Origin: Neolewinella aquimaris
Lineage (GTDB): Bacteria; Bacteroidota; Bacteroidia; Chitinophagales; Saprospiraceae
Direction of reading: 5' to 3'
Assembly: GCF_014197245.1 (NCBI RefSeq)
Contig: NZ_JACIFF010000001.1
Span: 1-64,000, forward strand
DNA length: 64,000 bases
Made by a program: the position numbers and the translations under genes. This document shows, piece by piece, positions 34,529-42,896 of the stretch; the first letter of the stretch is position 1, and each line of letters begins with the position of its first letter. The notes below the pieces were generated by a model. It was not told the DNA's origin, did no database searches, and was given only the letters and a program-made list of their open reading frames with translations.

Positions 34529-35713
34529 TCAATCCGCCCCGCTTTGGTTCACGGTTTCTCCGATCGTGCGTAGCGCGACGACGGTCAGTTCCTTCACCCG
34601 GCGCGCGGTACGCAGTGCGGCGTAGTCGGGCTCGGCGCCGAACCAGCGTCCGAAAACCGTTCCGAAAAACAGCCGAAAATAGGTGTACCCCCCGCCGTAT
34701 TCCGCCGCCGCCCACAGGCCCACCGCGTCCTCGTACCTTCCACACTCCAGGGGGGCGAGTCCGGCATCGCACCAGCGGGCTTCCTGCCCCTTGCGCATGT
34801 TGGGGCGGATCGACAGGCTGAAGGGGTTGCCACTGAAGCGCTTAAAGTAGTGCAGCCACTCCCGGTAGGGGATGTCGTCCCTCACTTTCCCGGGCACCGC
34901 CGCCGCGCGGTAACAAATGTACAGGCCGGTCGCGGCGGCACTCGGTTCGATGCTGCAACGGTTGGTGGTCGTGAAGGCGGCGCAGGGGAGTCGGCTCTCG
35001 GCGTAGTGCAACTCCTTGCTGATGTAGTCGGTCCATTCCCCACGGGTGGTAGCGGCAAAGTCCTCGCCGTAGTACTGGTCGTACAGGGTGAGGGTGTAGA
35101 TCGCCGCGGCATTGTCGGCCGGTCGGAGCAGATTTTCTTCCCCGTGACTTCCGAGGTGCTTGTAGTGCGCGCGGCGCATCCGGTCACTCAGGTGTCGTCC
35201 GATGCGCTGAAAGTAGGGTTCGTACGTCTCGTCCGCGGTGGCCAATTGGTAGTGGCCTAGTACCGCGCCGGCGTGGGCGAGGAAATATACTTCCCGGTCC
35301 CAGTCGGAACTGCTTGCCCACTGCGGCAGATTGCTGTAGCGCACGCTCCAGTCGGCCATGCGCCGCAGCAACGAGTCGGCGGCCGCCGCGCGGTCGGGGG
35401 CATACGTTCGGCCCCGGTACAGGGCCTGGCTGGCGGTGGAGAACAGGAAGAGCGTTTCTTCCGATTCGCGCAAACCCTCTCCGCTATATAGGTCCGGACG
35501 CTTCAGTTCCCGCAGCAGGGTTTCCAGGTCGTACACGGCCTGCCGGTGACTGACTTCCTCCAGGTACACAGCTACGGTGGCCGCCGTCAGCAGTAGGGCG
35601 GTGAACGCAGGAGCAAGGAAGAGCACCCGACGGCCATGCCGGTAGAGCCACCAAGCGGGCAGGAGGAACGCTAAACTGAAGAGAAGGGGCGGGAGAATAC
35701 CAGTAATGGCCAT
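34529..35713 (-). CDS. Membrane-anchored alpha/alpha-barrel-like protein, function unknown
   Basis: This 394-aa protein has two N-terminal transmembrane helices (about residues 5-22 and 28-50) and a large helical domain rich in Tyr, Trp and His. The run GHYQLATADETYEPYFQRIGRHL, then PADNAAAIYTLTLYDQYYG, then a TDYISKEL helix resembles, from memory, the core of linalool dehydratase/isomerase-type alpha/alpha barrels. The two active-site Cys of that enzyme are not present at the matching place, so the same reaction is not claimed. The open frame to 35743 starts at a TTG that overlaps the promoter element; the ATG at 35713 is preferred. It lies 48 bp upstream of the GMC oxidoreductase. Confidence 0.6.
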   Translation of the reverse strand: MAITGILPPLLFSLAFLLPAWWLYRHGRRVLFLAPAFTALLLTAATVAVYLEEVSHRQAVYDLETLLRELKRPDLYSGEGLRESEETLFLFSTASQALYRGRTYAPDRAAAADSLLRRMADWSVRYSNLPQWASSSDWDREVYFLAHAGAVLGHYQLATADETYEPYFQRIGRHLSDRMRRAHYKHLGSHGEENLLRPADNAAAIYTLTLYDQYYGEDFAATTRGEWTDYISKELHYAESRLPCAAFTTTNRCSIEPSAAATGLYICYRAAAVPGKVRDDIPYREWLHYFKRFSGNPFSLSIRPNMRKGQEARWCDAGLAPLECGRYEDAVGLWAAAEYGGGYTYFRLFFGTVFGRWFGAEPDYAALRTARRVKELTVVALRTIGETVNQSGAD

Positions 35714-35740
35714 GCAGAAAGAATACAACGACGTGACCGC

Positions 35741-35748
35741 CAAAGGTA
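35741..35748 (-). promoter_or_regulatory. TACCTTTG -7 element of the 35713 gene
   Basis: Exact TAnnTTTG match on the minus strand, 27 bp before the ATG at 35713. The upstream TTG start suggested by the open frame lies inside this element, which argues against it. Confidence 0.6.
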
Positions 35749-35760
35749 TACTCTTTCCCC

Positions 35761-36513
35761 TCAGCTATTGGTCTGGGCCATTTTCCAGTGCGAAAGGCGT
35801 TTGACCTGCTTCGCGATGGGGCGGGGCTGCTCTGCCGACTTCGTAGCCAGGGAGTTGGATAAAATATTCCGACATACCACTAGCTGGAAACAGGTCCAGA
35901 AGATGATTCCCCCCAGTTTGGCACCATCCTCCAGGAGGTAGACCATGTCTATCCCGATCAGTCGTTCCGGTCCGGGAGCAAGGTCGGTCAGCATGGATAC
36001 GCCGAACAGGCCGAGCGCCACGAACAGGATGGGAAACGGCGCATTGAGAATGGCTGTTTGATTGAATATCAAATACCCGGCCATACTGAATATATATACC
36101 GAAAATACGATCCCCTCCGGAATACCCAGGTTATCTGGTAGTACCGTTTCGTGTAACATGAACACGTCATCCAGGGCCAGTCCAATAGTAAGTAGGAAGG
36201 AATACAGAATAAATCCTTTCGAAAATACCTGTAGGCGATTGCCGAGAGCCAGGATAAGGAGCAGTGCACCGATCGGTATCGACCAGAAGAAAAAACCCAA
36301 TTGGGAAAGTAGCCCGAAATACACCGGTGCATCGATCAGCGCTAGGGGGTCCCGGAATAACTCTGAAATGGGGATGAGGTATATCAGATTGACTGCCAGT
36401 GCAATAGCAATAAAAGAACTGATGAGGATTGCGGGGATAAGCATTATCGAGCCGTAGCGACGAATGCTTTTAGAGCTGAGCGTAGCCAGCTCCCCAATGG
36501 TTGGGAAATACAT
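35761..36513 (-). CDS. AT-rich polytopic membrane protein, unknown function
   Basis: This protein of about 250 aa has six hydrophobic segments, among them SIMLIPAILISSFIAIALAV, FFFWSIPIGALLLILAL, FILYSFLLTIGLALDDVFML, IVFSVYIFSMAGYLIF, ILFVALGLFGVSML and GIIFWTCFQLVVC. LALDDVFMLHETVLP in the middle carries acidic and His residues within a membrane-edge context. The frame is open to 36666, but the first 51 codons look like AT-rich noise; MYFPTIGELATLSS at 36513 is a better start. Base composition is clearly AT-richer than the neighbours, and tRNA-Arg lies 300 bp away, so transfer is possible. I do not recognise the family. Confidence 0.6.
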   Translation of the reverse strand: MYFPTIGELATLSSKSIRRYGSIMLIPAILISSFIAIALAVNLIYLIPISELFRDPLALIDAPVYFGLLSQLGFFFWSIPIGALLLILALGNRLQVFSKGFILYSFLLTIGLALDDVFMLHETVLPDNLGIPEGIVFSVYIFSMAGYLIFNQTAILNAPFPILFVALGLFGVSMLTDLAPGPERLIGIDMVYLLEDGAKLGGIIFWTCFQLVVCRNILSNSLATKSAEQPRPIAKQVKRLSHWKMAQTNS

Positions 36514-36806
36514 AAGGCGAGTGTAAGAGTGTTTGAAACCCGGCTTATTATAACCGGTAGTGTCGAAAGCTAATTTAACAGCGTAAAGAAGACGGTAGAC
36601 TTCTTTGTTGTACAAACATAGAAACTTTATACACTCAAGTGTTAACTTTAGAACAACAATTTTCAATTATTCGCGTTGCCGGACACGCTCAGTTAACACG
36701 AATACGGTCAGGAATTCCACTATGCGAAATTGCAGGGGGACAAGCACACAATTATCGAGGATAAATGGTCACCGGGCCGGAGGCAAAAACCTCCGGGGCA
36801 GTGAAG
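36514..36806. other. AT-rich intergenic region between the membrane gene and tRNA-Arg
   Basis: About 290 bp without a supported gene. It is AT-rich up to about 36760. A perfect hairpin CCGGAGG-CAAAAA-CCTCCGG at 36777-36796 lies just downstream of the tRNA 3' end on the minus strand and may end or process its transcript, though no U-tract follows. I looked for a second copy of the tRNA 3' end as an attachment site and saw none. Confidence 0.45.
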
Positions 36807-36878
36807 TGGTCTCGGATGGAATCGAACCATCATCGCAGGCTTCGGAAACCTGTATACTATCCGTTGTACTACGAGACC
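36807..36878 (-). tRNA. tRNA-Arg (anticodon CCG)
   Basis: On the minus strand the 72-nt sequence folds as a cloverleaf. The acceptor GGTCTCG pairs with CGAGACC, the D-stem GTAC with GTAT (one G-U), the anticodon arm CAGGT-TTCCGAA-GCCTG gives CCG at positions 34-36, and the T-arm is GATGG-TTCGATT-CCATC. The discriminator base is A. The genomic sequence after it is CTTC, so CCA is not encoded and must be added. Confidence 0.95.
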
Positions 36879-36983
36879 GGATGCTTGATTAAGCGGATGC
36901 AAAAGTACGTCGCGGTCTTCACATCACCAACTACCGGTGGGTAAAAGCGTTGTTAGGGCACCCTTAAATCGCAAATCCCCCGT

Positions 36984-38351
36984 ATGCCAGCTCCCCGGCA
37001 ATCTACCCCACGCCCCGCCGTACTCATCGGCATCCCGGCCCTCCTACTGGTGCTCCTCGCCTCCTGCGTGTTTGTGCAGAAGCGCTATATTTACTTACCC
37101 CCCGGGCCCTACCGCGGTGTGCTGGAACTCGAGTACAACCCCGTAGTGCCCAATCCCAAGGGTGCCCCGATCCCGGAAAAGGTAGGTCTGGAGTTTGACG
37201 AAATTACCGGCGGACAACTTCCCTTCAACTTCGATGTCGTCTACGATACCGACACCACGTTTCACCTGGTGATCCACAACGGCGAAGAAAAAATCACCGT
37301 ACCCGCGAAGGATATTTCTACCGGACGCGACCAACAGGCAGGGCGCGACACCATTCGGATTGACTTCCCCGTCTACGACACCCACATCAGCGCCTACCAC
37401 GAGGAAAACGTCATCGAGGGGGTCTGGGTGGTCCACTACCGCGACAACTACCGCATCCCCTTCAAGGCCTATTTCGGTAAAGGGTACCGCTTTACCCCGC
37501 TGCGCAAGCAACCCGCCGCAGACCTAAGTGGGCAGTGGGCCGTAACCTTCGCGGGAGACGCAAGCGAAGATCCCTATCCCGGAGTGGCCGAATTCCGGCA
37601 GGAGGGCAACCGACTTACGGGCACCATCCGCACCGAAACCGGCGACTACCGCTACCTGGAGGGTACCGTTCAGGCGAATAAGCTGTACCTCAGCGTTTTC
37701 GACGGGAGCCACGCCTTCCTGTTCGAAGCACTCATTAAGGACGACGGCAGCCTCACGGGGACGTTCCGCAGCGGAAGACACTACATCACCGACTGGACCG
37801 CGGCACGCAGCGACACGGCGGAGCTGACCGACCCCGACCAACTCACCCGATTACGGGACGAGGTACCCCTAGCCTTTGCCTTCCCCGATCCGAACGGCGA
37901 TACCCTGCGGCTGAGCGATTTTCCGGGTCCCAAGCTGATCCAGCTGTTCGGTACCTGGTGCCCCAACTGCCGCGATGAGACCAACTTCATCCAGGAGTAC
38001 CTGGCCGAACACGACACCGAAGACCTTCAGGTGGTGGCACTGGCCTTCGAACGCTACGGAGCCACGGACGAGCGCAGTAGGGCGGCGGTGCGCAGGTACA
38101 TTGAAAATCAGGAAGTGCAGTGGCCGGTACTGCTGGCCGGGAGCAATGATAAGAACGAAGCCGGTCGTGCCCTTCCCATGCTAAATAAGGTCATCAGCTA
38201 CCCGACCCTGTTGTTCGTCGACCGAGACAACCGGGTGAGGAGAATCCATACGGGCTTCAACGGCCCCGCCACTTCGAAGTACGCGGAATTCACGGAAAGC
38301 TTCGATCGCACCATTAAGGAACTGCTGGCGGATTCAGTACCGGCTCAGTAG
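36984..38351 (+). CDS. TlpA-type thioredoxin-fold lipoprotein with an N-terminal beta domain
   Basis: This 455-aa protein has a lipobox LLASC (Cys28), so it is membrane-anchored. Residues ~40-290 are beta-rich and contain YRGVLELEYNPV, DLSGQWAVTF and LTGTIRTETGDYRYLEGTV, in the style of the DUF4369-like or lipocalin-like domains that precede thioredoxin folds in Bacteroidota. The C-terminal thioredoxin-fold domain has the redox motif Cys326-Pro-Asn-Cys329 in FGTWCPNCRDE and the cis-Pro region VISYPTLLFVDRDN. It probably reduces or exchanges disulfides in envelope proteins. Its 3' end overlaps the convergent gene by 18 bp. Confidence 0.88.
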   Translation: MPAPRQSTPRPAVLIGIPALLLVLLASCVFVQKRYIYLPPGPYRGVLELEYNPVVPNPKGAPIPEKVGLEFDEITGGQLPFNFDVVYDTDTTFHLVIHNGEEKITVPAKDISTGRDQQAGRDTIRIDFPVYDTHISAYHEENVIEGVWVVHYRDNYRIPFKAYFGKGYRFTPLRKQPAADLSGQWAVTFAGDASEDPYPGVAEFRQEGNRLTGTIRTETGDYRYLEGTVQANKLYLSVFDGSHAFLFEALIKDDGSLTGTFRSGRHYITDWTAARSDTAELTDPDQLTRLRDEVPLAFAFPDPNGDTLRLSDFPGPKLIQLFGTWCPNCRDETNFIQEYLAEHDTEDLQVVALAFERYGATDERSRAAVRRYIENQEVQWPVLLAGSNDKNEAGRALPMLNKVISYPTLLFVDRDNRVRRIHTGFNGPATSKYAEFTESFDRTIKELLADSVPAQ

Positions 38352-39884
38352 ATCCTGCTGGTGCAGTAAAAAATCGTTGGTGGGATCGTGCAGTAGGGCC
38401 TCCTCGATGTAAGCACGGGCGGGCACGTACTCCCGTTCGGCGAAGTAGTAGTTGCTGGCCGCTACGAAGGCCGTTAGCGTCCAGAGTTTACGATCCAGTC
38501 CCCCGGGTACGGTAACGAGGAGTTGCCGAAATTCAGCGAGTGCTCCCAGCGCCTCTACGATTTCGGTCGCCGCAAATCGATCCCTGACCCGGAGCGCTTG
38601 CTGCCGCAGGATAATATCCGCATAACGATCGTGCTCCTTGATGAAGGGATAGCGACCAACCTTTCGCTCCACCTGGCGGAGCAGTTCCTCCGGATCGCTG
38701 TACGTGTCGCGCAGGTAAACCAGGGTAAGCTCCGCGATGTAATTCCGGTACTGCTGGCTTTCGGGATTACCGGCGTAAAGTTCTTCGGCCAGCTCCAGGG
38801 CCCGGTCGATCTCGTTTTTTTCCTGGTGGTAGGCAAGCAGACGAAGTTGCTGCAAGGTTCGTACCTCATTTTGCCATTCCGTAGCGCCCTGCGGGCTGTT
38901 TGCGAGGTACACTGTGATGAGGGTGTCGGCTGCCCCCGGTCGGTCCGCGGAGAGCAGGGCCTGCTGTCTTTCGTCGAAGTGACGCAGTAGAGCCGCGGCG
39001 TAGTACCGATTGTCGGGATCGCCCCGCCAACCGACGAATAAGCGGCGAGCGTAATCGGCTTCGTTGGGCCGCTTCAGGGACGATGCCTGCACTTTAGCGG
39101 CCTGATCCAGTACCATGAATGCCATCCGAGAATCACGGAGCAGGGCCGTCGAAATGTGGCGTGCCGTAGCGCGGTAGTCTGCCATGATGTAGGCGGACTG
39201 GGCCAACCGGAACTGCTCGTACGCACTCAACTGCAGGAAGGTAAGCCGGTGGTTGGGCCGGTAGTAGTACTGATAAAACACGCTATCGGCTTCGGCGGGA
39301 GTAAGGGCGGTCAGGTCCTGATCCACCATGGTACGGACCAGGGAAAGGTATTCCCGGCGGAAGGAGCGCTCTGCTTCGGGGTCGTGGGGACGGGCGGCGG
39401 GGTTGCGAACAATCAACCGCTTCCCCTGGGGGTCGACCAGCAGGTAACTCTCCCAGTGATCGACGTAACCCTCGTGGGGAATGTTGAACTTCTCGAGGGT
39501 AAGGGAGACCAGCACGGAGGCCGTGGCGTCGTTGTACCTTCCACTGCGAAAGGCGTCGGTCAACTCCGCGGCGGGGTCGTAAGTGCGGAACACCTGTTGC
39601 TTAAAGCGATCGGTGATGCGATCGACCTGCTTCTTTACCGACCGGCGCTCCAGCCGATCCTGGTACTTCAGCTGCCGAAATATGTTCTCTAGCTGCTTAC
39701 CGAGAAATTCCCGCTCGCTGACCACGGCGGGTTCCTCGCCGGGAAACAACAGGCGTAGGCGATTACCCAGGTCGGAGGCCGCAAGCTGGACGGAAAAAAA
39801 CAGGAGCAGAAGAAGAAGAAGAAGATGGACGGTTCGGATCAAGGCGCGGGAAACTAGTAGGGTACACAACTGCAAACGGGGCAT
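38334..39884 (-). CDS. Exported protein with degenerate transglutaminase-like and TPR regions
   Basis: This 516-aa protein has an N-terminal hydrophobic signal (VHLLLLLLLLFFSVQLAAS) encoded by a GAA/CTT-rich repeat at about 39808-39825. Residues ~112-155 read like a transglutaminase-like core: SGRYNDATASVLVSLTLEKF, then NIPHEGYVDHWESYLLVDPQG. The catalytic Cys is absent (Tyr117 or a neighbour in its place), while His143 and Asp151 are kept. The rest, from ~210, is helical and TPR-like (for example EIDRALELAEELYAGNPESQQYRNY). It may be a binding protein derived from a protease-like fold. It is convergent with the TlpA-type gene and overlaps it by 18 bp. Function unknown. Confidence 0.68.
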   Translation of the reverse strand: MPRLQLCTLLVSRALIRTVHLLLLLLLLFFSVQLAASDLGNRLRLLFPGEEPAVVSEREFLGKQLENIFRQLKYQDRLERRSVKKQVDRITDRFKQQVFRTYDPAAELTDAFRSGRYNDATASVLVSLTLEKFNIPHEGYVDHWESYLLVDPQGKRLIVRNPAARPHDPEAERSFRREYLSLVRTMVDQDLTALTPAEADSVFYQYYYRPNHRLTFLQLSAYEQFRLAQSAYIMADYRATARHISTALLRDSRMAFMVLDQAAKVQASSLKRPNEADYARRLFVGWRGDPDNRYYAAALLRHFDERQQALLSADRPGAADTLITVYLANSPQGATEWQNEVRTLQQLRLLAYHQEKNEIDRALELAEELYAGNPESQQYRNYIAELTLVYLRDTYSDPEELLRQVERKVGRYPFIKEHDRYADIILRQQALRVRDRFAATEIVEALGALAEFRQLLVTVPGGLDRKLWTLTAFVAASNYYFAEREYVPARAYIEEALLHDPTNDFLLHQQDLLSRY

Positions 39885-39917
39885 CCGTTGTCTAAAGTAC
39901 AGCGGGCCCTGCGAATC

Positions 39918-40436
39918 CTAGTAGCGGTCGCGGAAGATTTCCATGTGGTGGTACGTGTGTCCGGAAATGATGAAACCCATGGCGCGGCACGACATCGGAC
40001 CACCACCCACCGAACCGGTAAACTGGAGGTCGGATTCACTAAAGCCATTGAACAGGGAGATCGTGCTCTTCCTTACCGTTCGAAATTCTTCGATCATGCG
40101 CTCAAATTCGCGGCGGGTAACGTCGGCCCACACAGCGTATTGCTTGTGTTCGAAGGAGGGTAGGGGAGTTTCGTCGTGCCGCCCCAGACAAAGCGCCCGG
40201 TAGGCAAAGATCCGCTCGGTATCGATGATGTGCTGCAGGGCTTCCTTGACGGTCCATTTGCCGGAGGCGTAGGCGTGATTCACCTTTTCTTCGGGCAGGT
40301 TGGTGAGGTATTCCGTGAGTACGGCAGCGGAATCGTCCAGGGCGGTCCGCAGCGTGATGTCGGCGGGAACCAGTTCGATATAATTGGAGTAGAACGTCCC
40401 GTATTCGGTGGGGGAGAGAGAATTGCGCTTGATCAT
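39918..40436 (-). CDS. DinB family protein
   Basis: This 172-aa protein has the DinB/YfiT four-helix-bundle pattern: a first helix ending TEYLTNLPEEKVNHAY, then GKWTVKEALQHIIDTERIFAYRAL with a metal-type His, and ISGHTYHHMEIFRDRY at the C-terminus with the His residues that complete the site. Members are often thiol-S-transferases or metal-dependent hydrolases, and the substrate is unknown. The ATG at 40436 was preferred over the frame start at 40475, because the residues before it look like noise and a TACTTTGG-type element lies upstream. Confidence 0.88.
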   Translation of the reverse strand: MIKRNSLSPTEYGTFYSNYIELVPADITLRTALDDSAAVLTEYLTNLPEEKVNHAYASGKWTVKEALQHIIDTERIFAYRALCLGRHDETPLPSFEHKQYAVWADVTRREFERMIEEFRTVRKSTISLFNGFSESDLQFTGSVGGGPMSCRAMGFIISGHTYHHMEIFRDRY

Positions 40437-40584
40437 TTGTTCGTTTGGGGGGCTGTTGTCGGGTCTGGCTCCCAAAGTACGCAGCTATTTAGTAGTTTGT
40501 CCCGCACCCGCGGCCCCGCTCGAAAAAAAATGTAGCGGTTCGGTGGCGGCACACCAAATCGGCATCCAAAAATCTCAACTATCT

Positions 40585-41637
40585 ATGACGACCATCAAAG
40601 GCCCCGCTATCTTTCTCGCGCAGTTTATGGGCGACGAGCCCCCCTTCAATAACCTCGACGACATCTGCGGCTACATGGCCGGTCTGGGCTACCAAGGCGT
40701 GCAAATTCCGACCTGGGACAGCCGTCTGATCGACCTGGAAAAGGCGGCCGACAGCAAGGACTACTGCGACGAAATCAAGGGCCGGGTAGCCGAGCACGGA
40801 CTGGAGATCACCGAACTGGCCAGTCACCTGCAGGGACAAATGGTGGCCGTGCACCCCGCCTACGATACCATGTACAATGCCTTCGCTCCGAAGGAAGCCA
40901 AGGACAACCGTAAAGCTAAAATGGAGTGGGGCACCCAGCAATTGCTGCTCAACGCTAAGGCAAGTGCCAATATGGGTCTCACAGCTCACCCCACCTTCTC
41001 CGGGGCACTACTGTGGCCCTTCGTTTACCCCTGGCCCCAGCGGCCGGCCGGTCTGGTCGATATGGCCTTTAAGGAACTCGCCGATCGCTGGCGGCCGATC
41101 CTCAACGCCTTCGACGAAGTGGGCGTTGACGTAGGCTACGAATTGCACCCGGGAGAGGACCTGCACGACGGCATCAGCTTTGAAATGTTTGTGGAGGCGC
41201 TGGACGGCCACGAGCGGGCACAGATCAACTACGATCCCAGCCATTTCGTGCTGCAACAGCTGGACTACCTCCAATTCATCGATCATTACCACGAGCGCAT
41301 TTGTGCTTTCCACGTGAAGGACGCCGAGTTTAATCCCACCGGGAAGCAGGGCGTATACGGCGGATACCAGGGCTGGGCCGACCGTGCCGGACGCTTCCGC
41401 AGCCTCGGCGACGGGCAGGTAGACTTCAAGGGCATCTTCTCTAAATTGAGCAAGTACGGCTACGACAGCTGGGCGGTACTCGAGTGGGAATGCGCCATCA
41501 AGAGCAGCGAACAGGGCGCGGCCGAGGGAGCACCCTTTATTGCCGACCACATCATCGAAGTGACCGAGCGCGCCTTCGACGACTTTGCCGACGCCGGAAC
41601 GGATGAAGCGGGCAACCGGTCTATATTAGGCCTATGA
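40585..41637 (+). CDS. Sugar phosphate isomerase/epimerase family TIM-barrel protein
   Basis: This 350-aa protein fits the xylose isomerase-like/AP endonuclease 2 TIM-barrel family. YQGVQIPTWDSRLIDL opens the barrel, VDVGYELHPGEDLHDGISF gives a metal-ligand Glu and His, INYDPSHFVLQQLDYLQFI gives Asp and His, and ICAFHVKDAEFNP gives His and Asp. The Glu of SWAVLEWECAI completes the metal site. It is cytoplasmic. The next gene starts inside its stop codon (ATGA), so the two are translationally coupled. Sugar substrate unknown. Confidence 0.9.
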   Translation: MTTIKGPAIFLAQFMGDEPPFNNLDDICGYMAGLGYQGVQIPTWDSRLIDLEKAADSKDYCDEIKGRVAEHGLEITELASHLQGQMVAVHPAYDTMYNAFAPKEAKDNRKAKMEWGTQQLLLNAKASANMGLTAHPTFSGALLWPFVYPWPQRPAGLVDMAFKELADRWRPILNAFDEVGVDVGYELHPGEDLHDGISFEMFVEALDGHERAQINYDPSHFVLQQLDYLQFIDHYHERICAFHVKDAEFNPTGKQGVYGGYQGWADRAGRFRSLGDGQVDFKGIFSKLSKYGYDSWAVLEWECAIKSSEQGAAEGAPFIADHIIEVTERAFDDFADAGTDEAGNRSILGL

Positions 41638-42896
41638 TGGCGTCCACAAAAGACAGTGCCTTCTTACCATCAGCTGCTATAACGCTCGTCCTTACGGCTC
41701 TGCTCCTTGTTGCCTGCGGCGGTGATACCACCCCGGGTGAAGCATCCGAACCGCTCGCCGCGTCCCGCTGTGTTCAGTTGCCGGCCGGATCTCGTTTGCC
41801 GCGTTTCGGAGCCGGCTCGGGCAGGCTACTGCTTTCTTACGTGATGCAGGACGACTCCAGTGGCGATCGCCTGCACGTCCGCGAGTTGGTGGATGGTGTC
41901 TGGGGATCCGATCGGATGGTGAGTTCCGGCGATCAGTGGTTCATCAACTGGGCCGATTACCCCTCCGTCAAGCCCTTTGGAGATAGTCTGTTCTATCATT
42001 ACCTCGTCTACTCCGGAGAGGGGACCTACGATTACAACATCCACTACGGCACCGGGTCGGAAGAGCGGGGTGTACTGCACAACGACGGCGTAGCCGCGGA
42101 GCACGGATTCGTGTCCAGTGCGCATCTTCCCGGTGATAAGCTGCAGTTGACGTGGCTTGATGGTCGCAAGACCAAAATCGAGGGAAGTCCTACCTCCGCC
42201 GATCACGGTCACCACGGTGGGGGTGAAGCGATGACCCTACGTACCGCCACCCTGTCGGCGGAGGGTGCGGTAAGTGAGCGAAAGGAGTTGGATGAACGCG
42301 TCTGCGACTGCTGCAACACGGCAACCGTAGTAGCGGGTGACCGTACAATGGTCGCTTACCGCGACCGCTCGGAGAGTGAGATTCGCGACATCGCCTTCGT
42401 TAGTCGAGTCGCTGGCGGTGAGTGGTCCGCGCCCCGTCCGGTACACGCCGACAACTGGGAAGTCACCGGATGCCCGGTCAACGGTCCTGCCCTGGCCGCA
42501 AACGAAGCCGGGGACATCGGCGTGACTTGGTATACCGCCGCTGGAGGAATGCCCCGTATTCAGTTCGCACGGTACAACGCGAGCCGGGATGCCTTCGATG
42601 CCCCGATCGTACTGGACGGTCAGGACCCCCTGGGCCGAGTAGATATTAAACTAGGACCCGATGGAACGGCCTACGTCACCGGGCTATCCAGCAGCGACGA
42701 TCCGGAAACGGCTGCCATTACGCTGTGGACGATCACCCCGGATGGAAGCGTCGACGCAAGACGGATACACACGACGGCACCCGCCCGCAATTCCGGATTT
42801 CCCCGCCTTGCCCTACACGACGGCGAGTTGCTGGTGGCCTGGACAAACATCGAGGGCGACGAGCCCGTGGTGGAAGTTTGCCGGGTGGATCGTTAA
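41634..42896 (+). CDS. Sialidase-like propeller lipoprotein with Cys/His-rich segments
   Basis: This 420-aa protein has a lipobox LLLVACG (Cys28) and a beta-rich body with repeated D-x-x-x-W-like blades, as in exo-alpha-sialidase-type six-bladed propellers (SYVMQDDSSGDRLHV, DRTMVAYRDRSESEIRDIAFVSR, IGVTWYTAAGGMPRIQFARYN). Two Cys/His clusters stand out: DHGHHGGG at residues 190-197 and CDCCN at 224-228, with GCP further on. They could bind a metal. It overlaps the sugar-isomerase gene by 4 nt (ATGA) and ends 4 nt into the convergent TonB receptor gene. No sialidase catalytic set could be confirmed. Confidence 0.78.
   Translation: MMASTKDSAFLPSAAITLVLTALLLVACGGDTTPGEASEPLAASRCVQLPAGSRLPRFGAGSGRLLLSYVMQDDSSGDRLHVRELVDGVWGSDRMVSSGDQWFINWADYPSVKPFGDSLFYHYLVYSGEGTYDYNIHYGTGSEERGVLHNDGVAAEHGFVSSAHLPGDKLQLTWLDGRKTKIEGSPTSADHGHHGGGEAMTLRTATLSAEGAVSERKELDERVCDCCNTATVVAGDRTMVAYRDRSESEIRDIAFVSRVAGGEWSAPRPVHADNWEVTGCPVNGPALAANEAGDIGVTWYTAAGGMPRIQFARYNASRDAFDAPIVLDGQDPLGRVDIKLGPDGTAYVTGLSSSDDPETAAITLWTITPDGSVDARRIHTTAPARNSGFPRLALHDGELLVAWTNIEGDEPVVEVCRVDR

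Noticed and set aside
35714-35743. Upstream TTG start for the 394-aa gene
   Set aside because: The TTG lies inside the TACCTTTG promoter element; the ATG at 35713 is more credible.
35761-36878. Integrative element at tRNA-Arg
   Set aside because: Only one odd gene is present, with no integrase and no repeated tRNA 3' end.
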